Below, piece after piece: positions 9,045 through 20,879 of a DNA stretch of 64,000 nucleotides. A model generated the notes under the pieces. The model made no database searches. It saw only the letters and a program-made list of their open reading frames with translations, and was not told the origin of the DNA. Location of the stretch: positions 57,282 to 121,281 of the forward strand of contig JAQFVV010007253.1 in assembly GCA_028023455.1 (NCBI GenBank). The letters are read 5' to 3'. This stretch comes from Epiperipatus broadwayi. Its lineage: Eukaryota > Onychophora > Udeonychophora > Euonychophora > Peripatidae. Positions within the stretch are counted from its first letter, which is position 1; every line of letters begins with the position of its first letter. Made by a program: the position numbers and the translations under genes.

Positions 9045-10650
9045 TTACCATCAATCCACCGAAGGATGAAGATCTCATCCAATTTCTTTAATTAATAACT
9101 TCTCTAAACAACCCAAGCAAACTTCCTTTTTTTTTTTCAATTACTCACCTTCAAACAAGATTTTTTTTAGGCCAGCCTCTTAAATTTTTTTCTAATCATT
9201 CCAATAATATTTAAATCACTAAATATGTTTTCCAGTAATATTTTTTTTTACCCAAGTATTTTATTTTTGATTTCTCTTTTGATCAACATATTACTCTTTG
9301 TGTTGTGTCCAAGTCTCAGATCAATATTTAAGACATTTGCAAAATGCATTTATTTGGAATCTTTCTTTTCAAGCTTGTTAATAAACTTTTTTTTAATAGT
9401 ATGTCTACCAAAAGCACTCTTTCCAATTTTAATTTGTTAGATTAATTTCATTTATTATATTTTCATTAGTGTTAATACTCTAGCTAATTTGTCGCTATCA
9501 ATCTTTATATTTGTTTTATTGAAAATTCATTGTTTTTTTTTAATTTTTAAACATTCATCTTTTGTTTTACTATCTTGTTTTTGCTGATTATTCTAGTAAG
9601 ATTTCTTAAATGTCTGAAGCATTATTTGCAAAAACAACCATATTATTCCACAAATTCAAAATGACTTAAATATTCTTCATTTATTTTTATTCTTTCAATT
9701 TTCTACTGTAATCCATGAAATATTTCTTATAAAACTGTTGTAAAAACTTTTTGGAAAATGGAATCACTTAAGGTGCACCCTTATCAATTTTAACCTTCTT
9801 ACTATCATCATATGGTCTAATCAATGTTGTTGCATTTTGGTGAACATTCTTCTGATTTTGAAAATATCCAACCATAATGTCTATTGTGATGATCTATAAG
9901 TTTATACCCTTAATGATCTTTTTTATAACTTCTTTTAATATATGTATGTGATGTTTTATTGTACTATAAATACTTTAAGTCCAGTACAGTTTGATTTTGA
10001 AGTTCTCTATAGATGAGTTGCAATGATATTACTAAAGATATATCTATAATTTATAGTATCTTATATTTTACCTTTCTTAATTTCAGTATAACTACCATGT
10101 TTTGTAGTCATCTGGTATATCTTCATTATTCATTTACCCCTTTGGTATGATAATTTTCCAATATTTTCTCTGCTTTTTTTTTTTTTTACAATATCTAATA
10201 TTTCAGCATTTGGTATTCATAATATATAGGTTTTCTATTTCTAAAAATTCCACAAGTTGATATTTTTTATCTTTGTCATCATAAACAAATTTATCCACAG
10301 CGCATTCATATTTGAATCATTTTTCAGTTCCAGTACTAAAATCTTATATGATCTTTTCACAATTTTGTTGGTTCGGATGATAATTATTCTGTTCTTTATT
10401 ATTAATATTCTCTGCTTTTTTATTGTAATAAGAACATATTTTATCATATACCTAAATTATCTGCATTTGATACTTTCTTTTAATCAAATACCTGATCTCA
10501 CCACTTTATCATATATACTTTCAATCTCTACAATATTATTCATGCATTTTGCATTTATAATGGATCTCACATTGCTTAAACTTTTAATTCAATATCTATC
10601 TCTTTATAATAAAGCATATATCCATTTTTGAATCAATTTTCATTTTACTG
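9045..10650 (-). pseudogene. Old RTE-type LINE relic
   Basis: Minus-strand reading gives pieces aligning to RTE reverse transcriptases: QNATTLIRPYDDSKKVKI (about 9880-9790), a SIxPK-like palm segment, then VVFANNAS after the catalytic FADD position. The 3' end at 9045-9080 matches the 3' end of the better-preserved copy at 30238-31125 (same order of blocks). Many stops and frameshifts. The 5' part beyond about 9900 is assigned by continuity only. Confidence 0.65.
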
Positions 10651-11261
10651 TTGTTGTTTTTTTTATAACTTCATAAAATTTGGCAATGATCTTGTTTTAT
10701 ATTAGATAGTTCTGTTTTGTTTTTTTTTCTTCATTTGTACAAACTTCTTTTACTCAAAATGATCTACATTTATAAATATTACTTAAATAGAATGTTATAT
10801 CAAGTGGTATTCTAGATCCATGATTAGATAATTTTAATGCCCCTCCCTTTTTGATTACTAACCATTGTCTTTACTGATTACTTTACAATCTCCACAAAAT
10901 GGGGATCATATTTTTTTTATATATCATGATTAGAAATATCAGAGGGGATCAGTATTCATATATAGCATTATCATTATGTAAAGCGATTTTAAAAGTAAAC
11001 GTTGTTTTTATGTAAAGATCACATTGTTTTATAAAGTAAGTTGGCTAGCTATAAACATCATTTATTTAAACTTATAAAGAAGCATTATCCATTACACCTT
11101 AATTTTTTTTTTGTACTGTTTGTGATCTGTGGTCATAGAGTAATCTATTGCTTAGATGCATCTGTTTGTTTGTTTTTTTGGCAGTGAACTTAAAAAAAGT
11201 ATCAAGTGATTACTAAATCTTACAATGATCATCAAATAGGTATTATTTATATTGTTTAGAT

Positions 11262-11782
11262 GGTCTTCAACCCTTGGTCCATGGATCAGTGCTGGGCCAC
11301 AGAAGTTTTTTACAGGTCCATGGTAGACTGGCTGGAAAGTTTGTAATAACAAAATAATAAGAGTTTAAACTTTTAATTAATATAAACAATTTTTATTTAT
11401 TTTTTCATCTCATTTTTACCCGATTTAAAAAAAAAGAAATAGAAGGGAAACAAAATCTAATCAATCATACATAAATTTATTTATTTTTTTAGTTACCACA
11501 GTTGTTTATGGGGGGGGGGGGGTAGAATTAAATTTTTTATTACTTTTCTAAAAAAATTCAAAATTTTAAAAAAAAGTTTTTTTATTATACAAACTCCATA
11601 TATATATAAAACTTCATCTTGTATATTTAACATTGTTGTTTTGATCAGTTATAATAATTATGCTCATCTAAGGCTAAGCAGTTTATACCTTTAGGAAAAT
11701 TTTTCTATAGATTTCTGCCAGTCTGCGAAATCTTATCCTTATTTTTGCCGGTCTGCAGGTGTGAAAAGGTTGAAGACCACTG
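11262..11782. mobile_element. hAT-type non-autonomous transposon (MITE)
   Basis: Terminal inverted repeats GGTCTTCAACC (11262) and GGTTGAAGACCACTG (ending 11782), flanked by an exact 8-bp target-site duplication GTTTAGAT (11254-11261 and 11783-11790). These are hallmarks of the hAT superfamily, Charlie-like. The left end has lost the expected CAGT. Subterminal GCCAGTCTGCG and GCCGGTCTGCAGG repeats are also typical. No transposase frame. An 11-G run occurs near 11512. Confidence 0.85.
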
Positions 11783-11819
11783 GTTTAGATGGTGAAATCT
11801 AAATAAAATTGAAAAAAAA

Positions 11820-12190
11820 GAATACCCCTGCACTGTTTGGTCTAAAGATTGCAATCAGCTCTATTATTTCTAGTATTTAAACTTTTTATGAATTCCTGAG
11901 CAAGACATTCTTTTGATTGTATGTATAGTGTAAAAGTGAATTAACTTAATTTTGGTACTTTCACTATTGTAGCTGGGATTTGCTTTCTCTGTATAAGATG
12001 AATGATTTGTCCTACATGGTTTGGTACATTAATAGAGTGGCAGACAAGTTTAAAGTTCCAAGTATCTTGCTCAGTTTTGTCACTTCTTGTACTGGTTTAG
12101 TGGCAGAGTTTAAAGATTATTGTTTAATAATTGTGCTTTATTCTATCACATTAGGCACTTAAACTTCTTATGAACTCTCAAGAAGTAAAA
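11820..12190 (+). repeat. Degenerate SINE-like repeats (second family)
   Basis: Two copies of a GGCACTTAAACTTCTTATGAA-like tail (about 11876 and 12152), also seen at 49867-49890 and 61360. A 60-codon open frame at 11980-12162 falls inside and is treated as chance. Confidence 0.35.
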
Positions 12191-12297
12191 ACAATCAGTT
12201 ATTTCTTTTTTATTCATCTTTTTTTTTTTATTAACTTTTAGTTTTATTTTTTAAGACTCTTTTTCCAGTTTAAGAATGTATATAGTATGTTAATGCA

Positions 12298-12522
12298 TTA
12301 AACCACTAAGCATCACATGATCACTAGTTGCATTAGAACCTAAGATCTAGATGCAGTGCTCTCAGATCCAAGGCTCCTCACTGATGAAGGCCACAAGCCA
12401 GAAACTAGTCTGGGGATATTGGATGAATAGGCATTAGATAGGAATTTTATGCACAAGCCTTCTGGCATCCATTGATTATTCTGGTTGGCACAGGGAGCAC
12501 TACTGTATGGAGAGTTTTGCCT
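12298..12522 (+). repeat. Family C repeat, near full-length single copy
   Basis: Begins with TTAAACCACTAAGCATCACA, has GATCCAAGG before a hammerhead-like core, then GGGATATTGGATGA, GCACAAGCCTTCTGGCATCC and the conserved end GGAGAGTTTTGCCT. Other copies lie at 4096, 29139, 31936, 33050, 35552, 45978 and 49978, in both orientations and often palindromic. Confidence 0.8.
12375..12416 (+). ncRNA. Type I hammerhead-like ribozyme, family C
   Basis: Stem I TCCTCA (12375-12380) pairs with TGGGGA (12411-12416), including one G-T. Core CTGATGA 12381-12387; stem II GGC/GCC closed by an A-A mismatch; GAAA 12401-12404; palindromic stem III ACTAGT with no loop; C 12410 as cleavage site. Stem III without a loop would favour cleavage in dimers. 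The A-A at stem II is shared by all family members. Confidence 0.55.
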
Positions 12523-13276
12523 TGTTTAGTGTTAATGCCTTCTTAGTTGATAGCTAATTATTAGATAGGGGCAAGCTTTAATGTTTTATACATGGCTACA
12601 TTTATTAGAAAACACACAGAGTAGCTACTATGAATCTTCAGAAGTAAGTACTTTTACATGAGTATAAATCAAAATGATGATTTTTACAAAAATGTAACTT
12701 AATATCAATATAATGTCTCATTTGATTTAAAATATTAAATATGTAAGATTGCTCTTTCTTTATTTCTAATTTTCATTTTATCCTGAATTTATAAAGAAAA
12801 CAGATCTTGTTTGACCACTGGAAGGGAATTAGTTGAGCTTTTATTCATGAGTCTTTATATTGTGAGTTGTTTGTCATTGTATTATTATTTTTATATGATT
12901 AATGGAATGCCTTCAAATGAGAAATCCTATTACCATTTTTTTTAAAGATATAGCTTTATTCATTATTGCATAGCTTCATGGTTGGGGTAGTGCATCTACT
13001 TGCCTTTCATAAGCAGATTTTCCAAGCAAGCTTTGGGATCTTTTAATATCTGATCCATAACCAGCCTAACTGTCCATACAATTGTTGTTAGTAAATGATT
13101 ATCTTAGATAGACTTAGCTGCGAGATAGAATGTTAAGGAAAACCCTTAACACTTTGGCTGTTAAGTACCTTAATAATCTTTTCAAATACAATTCTTTGAA
13201 AAAGAAAAGCTGGAGAGACTTTTTTTTCCCCTGAACTAAATTATTTAAATTGTTGTTTTTTTTAATTTAAGAATGG

Positions 13277-13323
<47 letters not shown>

Positions 13324-14309
13324 AGGTAACTTCAGATCTTATCTTGCACTTAATAAACTCTACTGACTAACAAGCATTTGCTTATACAGTATTTTTTAAA
13401 CCTTTTTTATCTAAATTAAAATTTAGACTAGCACATCTTAAATTTTTGAGGTTCAAATACAAGCTATTTTTAAGCATTGTACAGTATTACTCTAGGTAGA
13501 TCACATTGGTCACTGTTTTATTGTAGGCTGTTTAAATGTGTAGATTTGTCATTGGGTATGTAGTGCTAATTTTAAGTCAATCATCATATCATTTATCTGT
13601 CATAGTTTGTAATATACCTCTAATATTTAGAAAATCTTTAATATTTTAGAGCTTTTCATAGAAACTGATGTTAAAATTATTTAAATACCTTTTAAATAAG
13701 ACTATGTTAGTGCATAAAAAATATTAAACAAGGCAATTTATTAGTATTAACTTTGAAATTAAGCAAATAATTTTTAATTAAACTGCAATTTTATTAGAAA
13801 AAATAACATATATAATTAAAGTTGTAATTGTAAATTTATTTAACGCATATTGATTATGTAAGCAATACTTACATTAAGCACACGCTCTTGAGATTTATTG
13901 CCTTAGTAAATATCTAATTAAACTGCAATTTTATTAGAAAAAATCGAATAACTTACTAGGTATATATTCTAAAAATAATTTAAATGAGATTAATATTGCA
14001 TTTTTATTGTTTCTATTGTTTTTTATTTATAATGAATAACATTATTCACATATGTGTTATTATATAAATGATGATTACTATAGATAAAGTAATCGAAAAA
14101 AATATAAATGTCACATGACTTAATTTAATAAGCTTGCATTTACAAATGTTATATATAGAGCTTGTTAAGAGCTTGTTTTATGAGCTTTATATATAACATT
14201 TATAATAGTGCTTTTTTTTAAAAATATTCTTAAAGACTATAAAATACTTTGTTTTACTACAATTCAAATAACAGCTTATCAGTATAGTCCTTTTGGAAAA
14301 CAAATGGAA
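12523..14309. other. AT-rich stretch; dinucleotide run and short direct repeats
   Basis: (AT)n at about 13278-13319. A 29-bp direct repeat beginning AATTAAACTGCAATTTTATT occurs at about 13777 and 13917. No gene seen. Confidence 0.6.
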
Positions 14310-14415
14310 TTATATATATAAACAGTGAGGATTGCCAATTCCTCAACAAGCTTTGTGATAAATTCTTAGCCAGAACCAGCATTTAAAATATCCCCGTCAG
14401 GAACCCCCCCCCCAA

Positions 14416-14458
14416 ACCCCTGACCAAGGTTTCGTGCTTTGGCACTTCTCAGAGAGGT
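14416..14458 (-). ncRNA. Type I hammerhead ribozyme, family F (first of two)
   Basis: Minus strand: stem I ACCTCT/AGGGGT (one T-G); core CTGAGAA where CTGANGA is expected (G8 is A); stem II GTGC/GCAC perfect; GAAA; stem III ACC/GGT with TT loop; C at 14422. The second copy is at 14579-14621. The core change probably inactivates both. Confidence 0.6.
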
Positions 14459-14578
14459 AATTTGAAGTATATTGAATATCACTTTTAGTTAATTGATTTT
14501 GGGGACATAATTATTATATAATGTTTAACACAGATGTTTTGAAGTAAATTTTTACTGTAAATAATTATTTTCACCCAA

Positions 14579-14621
14579 ACCCCTGACCAAGGTTTCGTGC
14601 TTTGGCACTTCTCAGAGAGGT
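14579..14621 (-). ncRNA. Type I hammerhead ribozyme, family F (duplicate)
   Basis: Tandem-duplicated copy of the motif at 14416-14458 with the same stems and the same G8-equivalent substitution. Confidence 0.6.
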
Positions 14622-14791
14622 AATTTGAAGTATATTGAATATCACTTTTAGTTAATTGATTTTGGGGACATAATTATTATATAATGTTTAACACAGATGT
14701 TTTGAAGTAAATTTTTACTGTAAATAATTATTTTCACCCACTTCTATTATTATTTAGACCAAAATATTAATATTTAGTTGGTAAATTTTAG

Positions 14792-15125
14792 TGATAGACA
14801 TAAATTTTTTGACCTACCACCATGGGATATTCAAACTAAATGTGAGTGCAGAATTAATGAATCAGTATCAAGAATTTGTACCTAAAGTGTCAAAAATAGG
14901 TCATATTTTAGAAATTATCTTCTGAATCATCTACATTTCTTTCTACAATTGTTTTGTGAATCTTTGGAAGAAATTAGTTTGGAATATATTGATTTAATAG
15001 TAAATCAGATTGAATGCAACATAAGCCAAAATCTCATTCAATATTTGGATAATAAAAGTACCAGTTTTGATTATGATGCTAGTTTTTGGTCAAAAAAGAC
15101 AACTGAAGAAATTATGAATTTCTAA
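14792..15125 (+). pseudogene. Possible terminal coding exon of unknown gene, one in-frame TAA
   Basis: After a splice-acceptor-like TTTTAG (14786-14791) one frame reads 30 codons (containing FDLPPWDIQTKCECR), a TAA at 14883, then 79 more codons in the same frame (containing ESLEEISLEYIDLIVNQ and DASFWSKKTTEEIMNF) to a stop at 15123. An AATAAA lies at about 15153. Composition is acidic and mixed, unlike translated AT-rich noise. I do not recognise the protein. It could be a last exon of a host gene with a recent nonsense change, a pseudogene, or an intron-separated pair of exons. It lies just downstream of the family F insertion. Confidence 0.35.
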
Positions 15126-15149
15126 TGAAAACATTACTATGGTCTCTTA

Positions 15150-18100
15150 TACAATAAATATATACGTATTAATATATTTTTTTAATTTAACAATAAAGTT
15201 GTTAGACACTGGTTTTGTTTTTCTCCAGTCACTTGTAATCTCTAATATTATGTCCGCAAATTAATAAATAGTTTACAAAAATAGAATTAGAAAATATTGA
15301 ATATTGTTATTGAAAATATGATAATAAACAATTAATTGAACGTGAATTTTTTTAAAGATTTTCCAAAATAAATGGAAATTTTAATAAAATGTGGATAAAC
15401 ATTTAGGACATAGTAATAAATCTGTAATAGAATAATACAAAAGGCACTCAAATATTTGCATACATTTGTGAATTGCTTATGGTTGTAAAATCTATTGCTG
15501 ATTTAGATCAGGACTTTAAAATGAGATGAAAATATTTGGTTTGTAAACAAAATGGGATTTACTTGGAAATAATGGAATAGTTAGTCCATTGTTTATTATT
15601 TATTAGCACTTTTTCTATTACATGGCAATAAAAATATTTTATTCAACATTATACATCATTATATATCATCATCAGCTGAGCTCTCATGCAAAACGATGTA
15701 GCACCGGGCCTGGAAATAATTAATTTATTTAGTATCGCCGTAGGTGTTGTCCGTAGTGTTATAAATTTGGGGAATGGTCAAACAGGTTAGAATTCATGAT
15801 TGCTCCTGACCTGTGTATCTTGGGCATGATTGGATTCGGGGTACTTTTGCTCAGATTCTAAATCTTGTTGGATGGGCATACATTTTTGACTGGTACAGTA
15901 GGTTTTTTTATATTAAATGAAATTGTCTCAAAAATAAAGTTCCAATTTTTTTGTTAAATTCATCAATTAATAAAGTTTGATCTTATTGAATTTTTAATTA
16001 CAATATTCTGCTTAAAATTTTGGATTTTCATTCTTTTAAAATAGTGCTTGCCCAATTTTATGATACTGTTGCAAGTGTGGTCATAAATTATCCTTGAACA
16101 CCACCATTAATTTGTGAGAAGAACAAAAAACAACTTGACTATTTTTGTACCTTGTTATTATCTTTGTAGAAACGGCAGTGAATGACATACAGGACTTACA
16201 CTCACCAGTAATTTTTTTTTTTTAGGAAAATATGTTTGGAATGGAGTTATTATTATACATTGGGTTAAAAGATTATTTGAGTCAGTGCATTGTGTTATAG
16301 TCTAAAAAAGATCATGTTATGCTAATAGAATAAAGATAAAATAAATATAAATAATGAAAATAAATTTATGGAGCTTGGTTCTCTATTCTGTAATTTGTTG
16401 AAATTACCGAAAACATTTGTAGAACCTAAAAAAGAAGTGTCACATTACTGAAATGAAATCTTTACTTATGTTGTAAACAAACAAAAAAAAGGTAACAGCA
16501 TAAGAATCATTATCATTTGTTAAGTTTATTTAGAACTTCTTTAAAAAGATATTCAAGCAGAATTTTAATTTTGACTATTGAATATGTATGTATTGCTGTA
16601 AGAAACAGAATGCATACTATATGTTAAAATTTGCTGTTTTGTTTTTTTTAAAAAAAAAAAAAACAAATAAATAAATTAGAAGAAACTAAGCATTATTCAG
16701 GTGCTTTCAAATTGTTTAATAATTATTAAAATGTTTGAAAAATGACTTTAGGAGATAAACTGCTGAGTTTTGAGCTATTAGTAATATTAATAAAGATAAT
16801 TATAATGAAAAAATTACAACCAAAATGACTTTTTAAAAAATTACCATAGAAAATGATTTCAAATCAGTTTTTTCTCATGTTGAAACACTCCTTAGGATTT
16901 ATTTAAAATTAATGATATCAAATTGCAGAGAATAATTAAGTTCCACCCCCAAATGAAAATAATTAAAAGCCATCTTCCAAATTTGACGCATCAAGTCTAT
17001 CTGATATTGTTACTATTTAGAAAAAAGTAATTCGCTTTATTAATTAGATTATATTTTGAAAATGGTCGAGATTTTGCATCAAAAAGTCTTAAAGAATTTT
17101 ATTTTAATAATTTAGTTTTATTTTTGATTTTTAACTTTTAGACATTAATGAATATTTGTCAATTTTATTTTCTATAATTTTAATTAGTTAATTCCTCATG
17201 CTTATAAGTGGTATAATATTTCAAATTACATCTACTTTTATTATTATTATAAAAGGTAAAACAAATTATATGCACATATATAGTTTTATAGTTACAAACT
17301 TTATTGCCTTACATCTTTGACTTTAACATTCCTGTTACCCCTGTACGTCATTACTTTAATAATCTGATTTCTTAAACATAATTGCTATTATTTTGTGTAG
17401 GTAAATGTACATTATTAATTGGAGATTTGTATATTTTTGTTTTTCCATAATTGTATTTGAATCAAACTATTATTTATTGTTAATTTTATTATATTCTATT
17501 TATTATCTGATGAAAACAATCATAATGAGGTTAAATCAAGGCTGAATAAATATATTTCAAACTATTCACTTTAAAAGCTGAGTAACAATTTTCAGATTTT
17601 TTAAAATAAATTGAAAAAAAAAAGAGAACAAACCTTTCCTGGTAAGTTTATTTTGACTGGTAGTCTATAATATTAAATATTATTGTGTAGAAATCAATCT
17701 TGCCAGAAAGGGCTTTTTAAGGAGAGAAAAGCAGATGTGGAGATGTCTTTTCATTCTACCAGTCCACTATCTTTTTTCTTTTTTTTTGTTGCTTCTTCAT
17801 TTTTTTTTTTTTTACAAAAAAAAAAATATAAAAAAGAGGTTCTGCTTATATTTCACAATAAAATGTCTGGTAAAAGTGAGGCTTTTTTGAATCAACACAA
17901 AAGAAGAATCAAAAATCGGTGGACTAATACAGATTTTAAGTATAGGCTATACAGTAGACATAAAAAAGAGGAAATTTATCATAGTATTTTGAGATGTTCT
18001 TTGTTAAATTGTGAGAGATATGATTTTTTTTAAAAAAAAAAAAAGAAAGAAGATAAAAAAAGTAGACTTGTTAAAAAAATGACTTCTGGAAGAAAGTGAA

Positions 18101-18780
18101 ATACTCCAGGTAACTTAGTTTTATTAACTTGTGACAAGCTAAATAATGAGGAAATAAGTGAAGCATCTAAACAGGTGGAAGAAAAATGATGGACTGCAGT
18201 TCATATGACTTCAAATAAATACAATCATATTTTTATGCTTGTCTTGTGGCCTGAAACTTTTTTTTATTATTAATTTAGTATTTTTCTTAAAAAAAAAGTA
18301 TAGGTGACTTTTAAAGTTGTTTTCTTTATAGTTATTGTGAATACATATTTATTGTGTACAGAATGTTTGTATATGTTATGTATATATGGTGTTTGGCACC
18401 TAAATTGCACTAAATCAGATAGAAAACTGATGAAAGAAGAATACCTCTTTGCTAGGCATACTTTGTGTGTGTGTGTTTATATATGTATATATTGATATTG
18501 TTTGCCAATGACATATTGGTATAAGTGTGTATGTGGTGAATATTAAGAATCTCTAACTAAGAATAGTCTTTTGGATCCAGGTCACTTAGATTAAGTTATC
18601 ATGACTAAATTACAATTGACAATATTTATCTATTCTTGCAGTTTTTTTAATGTAATGCAATGATATAATGAATTACATATGATTCTATCATAGTACTTTT
18701 TTGCTGATAAATTTACAATATCCAAGAAAATTTGCTTATTTTTTTTTTTTTTTTTTAAGTAATGGATTTTTTTTCAATGT
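15150..18780. other. AT-rich stretch without supported gene
   Basis: A slightly GC-richer patch at 15690-15860 has no readable domain. A 116-codon frame at 17683-18033 contains poly-F/poly-K runs and is not supported. Homopolymer runs at about 16630-16665 and 17800-17830. Confidence 0.5.
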
Positions 18781-18896
18781 TTTTTTTTTTTTTTTCATAT
18801 GTCATAGCATCGTCCGGAAGGCGAACCCACAACCGTCTGCAACAACTACTTACTTGCAAGGTGGTTGCGATGACCTCTCGGCTAATAACGCTTGAC
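18781..18896 (-). mobile_element. tRNA-derived SINE (TTGCAAGCAAGTAGTT subfamily)
   Basis: Minus strand: GTCAAGCGTTATTAGCCGAG head, decayed anticodon region, GTGGGTTCGCCTTCC B-box region, GATGCTATGACATATGAAAA tail with a long A run (T run at 18781). Confidence 0.8.
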
Positions 18897-18906
18897 AAAA
18901 AAATAT

Positions 18907-19006
18907 TTTTTTCTCATGTGTCATAGCATCAGCCGGGAAGCGAACCCGCTAACTCGGGACAACTGCCTGTAAAGCAGCCATCGCTGATCTCTTGACCACC
19001 AATACG
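18907..19006 (-). mobile_element. tRNA-derived SINE (CTTTACAGGCAG subfamily)
   Basis: Minus strand ATTGGTGGTCAAGAG head, GGGTTCGCTTCCC B-box region, GATGCTATGACACATGAG tail. Adjacent to another SINE in the same orientation, only about 10 bp apart. Confidence 0.8.
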
Positions 19007-20870
19007 TAACCGTTTTTAAGCTAAATAACAAGCACTAATACAAAGGTTGATTGGGAATTTTTTCCCCAAGAAATCCATCAACAGTCTTTATGTAATCATA
19101 ATAAAGTTTAGCATGAAAAGTGTACATCCAGCCTAAACTTAAGACCCTTTGATTCAGAAATACTGTTAATTATTTTACACAAATTAGTAATTTGGACAGT
19201 GTTGGCCAAAATCTGTCTGCACTAGATTCCTTCAATTGGAAGTTAAGTTTAATTAATAAAGTTGCCTGTGTGAATTAATATATCAGCAAAATGATTGGCT
19301 CATCTTAGTCAAAGTTCAGCCTGTCACTACAATTCGCAAACATTATTTGATAATTTTTTATTGACAGTAATAGTATCTGGCAATTAATGAATATATAGAA
19401 AATGAGGGTTTTTTTTTTTTATATTTAGCTTTATTACTGCATAGCATGCTTTCAGTATATTTATTATATAATTATATGGTGTGTTTCAATAAATACAAAT
19501 ATTCACTATATAGCTAAAATTACTACAATCAAAGATAAGTTCAACTACAGCTTAGCATTGCTTTTGACCTGGTATGTCTTTCTTTATCATTTAATCATAT
19601 CATTATATGTCATGAACATGATATGGTAAACATATTGAAAGCATGTTTCTGAGAGTCTATTCATTAATTATGAGATATTATATTAGCTCAGAAAAGAAGA
19701 AAATTAGTAACAATTGAATGACAGTAATAGTAAATATCAGATCAATATATATTAAAAGAGGCCATTATATCTTTTCTGAATTATTCCTAGCTACTTCAAT
19801 GATTTCAGTTAACTATTCAAAAATTTGCTTTACAAATCTCTAGAAAGTCATAGCTTAAGCGAATCAAGTGTAAGTAAATGTTATAGTATAATGGTTTATT
19901 GGTATCATCTAAAATTAATTGTTTTTAAAAAATTAAATATTTCAAATACATTCAACTATTAGTAATAACACACAGTTTTGTATATAGCACATTTTGAATG
20001 TCTCTCTTTATCAGGTGTTGCTGGTTTAATCAGTAACAGTACTTGCATGGGAACAAACTTGGGATTTTTAAACTCATGAATACCAAATTTAGGATATTCA
20101 CTGAATGGTTTCCAAACACTACGAATTATCGTACTAGATTAAATTTTTTGAGTTATGTGTTATTGTCATATGAGCAGCTTTTTGAAATTTTGTTATTTGT
20201 ACTTTTTTCTCTTTCTAATTGGATCTATGTTCATTTGTGTATATATAGGGATTGATACTTTAGATACATCTGTTTTTCTTATCTAATCATTATTTTTTGC
20301 TCATTTAATTATTTAATTGGGCAGCTGTTTCATAATATATGATCTTCTACATTCAAATGGCATTTCATAACCGCAATTATTATTTTTCAGAAATTTCTGT
20401 TTACATTTTCTACTGATTAGGATTCCTTACAGTGTGCTATAATTTTGGAAAGCTGTTCTCATATTATATTGATTGCAGTTTGTTTTTTTTTTTACTTTGT
20501 TTGCTTCCTGTAGTAAATATATGGGTAAGCTATCATACATCTAATTGTTTTCTTTTGCTGGTGTTGTTGTTGTTTACTTAAGATTTTTTAATGATGGCTA
20601 ATGGATAACTATCCATCATGGTAATTTATTTCATGTAGGAGGTTTCTTGAAGTCACTAGTTTCTGAACGGTTTTTTATCTCTTTCATAGGGATGATGTAA
20701 TTTTGCATTTTGTGAGTCCTATTAGATTGATGTATATACCAGTATTTTTGCTTGCCATGAAGGAGTCTTGTCACAAGAGTTTCTAAGAATCCCAATTTTT
20801 ATTCTGTTGTAAATTTAAATAAAGGGTATACATTTTTGATGTATGTCCAAAATGTTTATAATATTACTTT
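19007..20870. other. AT-rich stretch without supported gene
   Basis: 19935-19985 is a reverse copy of part of the block inserted at 7908-8110. Nothing else identifiable. Confidence 0.5.
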
Positions 20871-20879
20871 ACTATTTAG

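Larger units (their letters stand above)
14310..14740. repeat. Family F half-copy with internal 163-bp tandem duplication
   Basis: 14315-14460 matches the left arm of the palindrome at 37621-37915 (shared GAGGATTGCCAATTCCTCAA). The block starting CCCAAACCCCTGACCAAGG at 14411 is repeated head-to-tail from 14574 with a single T insertion, so it is a very recent duplication that also doubles the hammerhead. Confidence 0.85.

Noticed and set aside
9225-10631. Several phenylalanine/isoleucine-rich frames on both strands
   Set aside because: Low-complexity AT-rich translations overlapping a minus-strand RTE relic.
15660-15690. Minus-strand CTGATGATGATAT near 15675 as hammerhead core
   Set aside because: No GAAA, no stem II; simple ATC repeat.
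17683-18033. 116-codon open frame
   Set aside because: Dominated by poly-F and poly-K from T and A runs; no splice context or domain.
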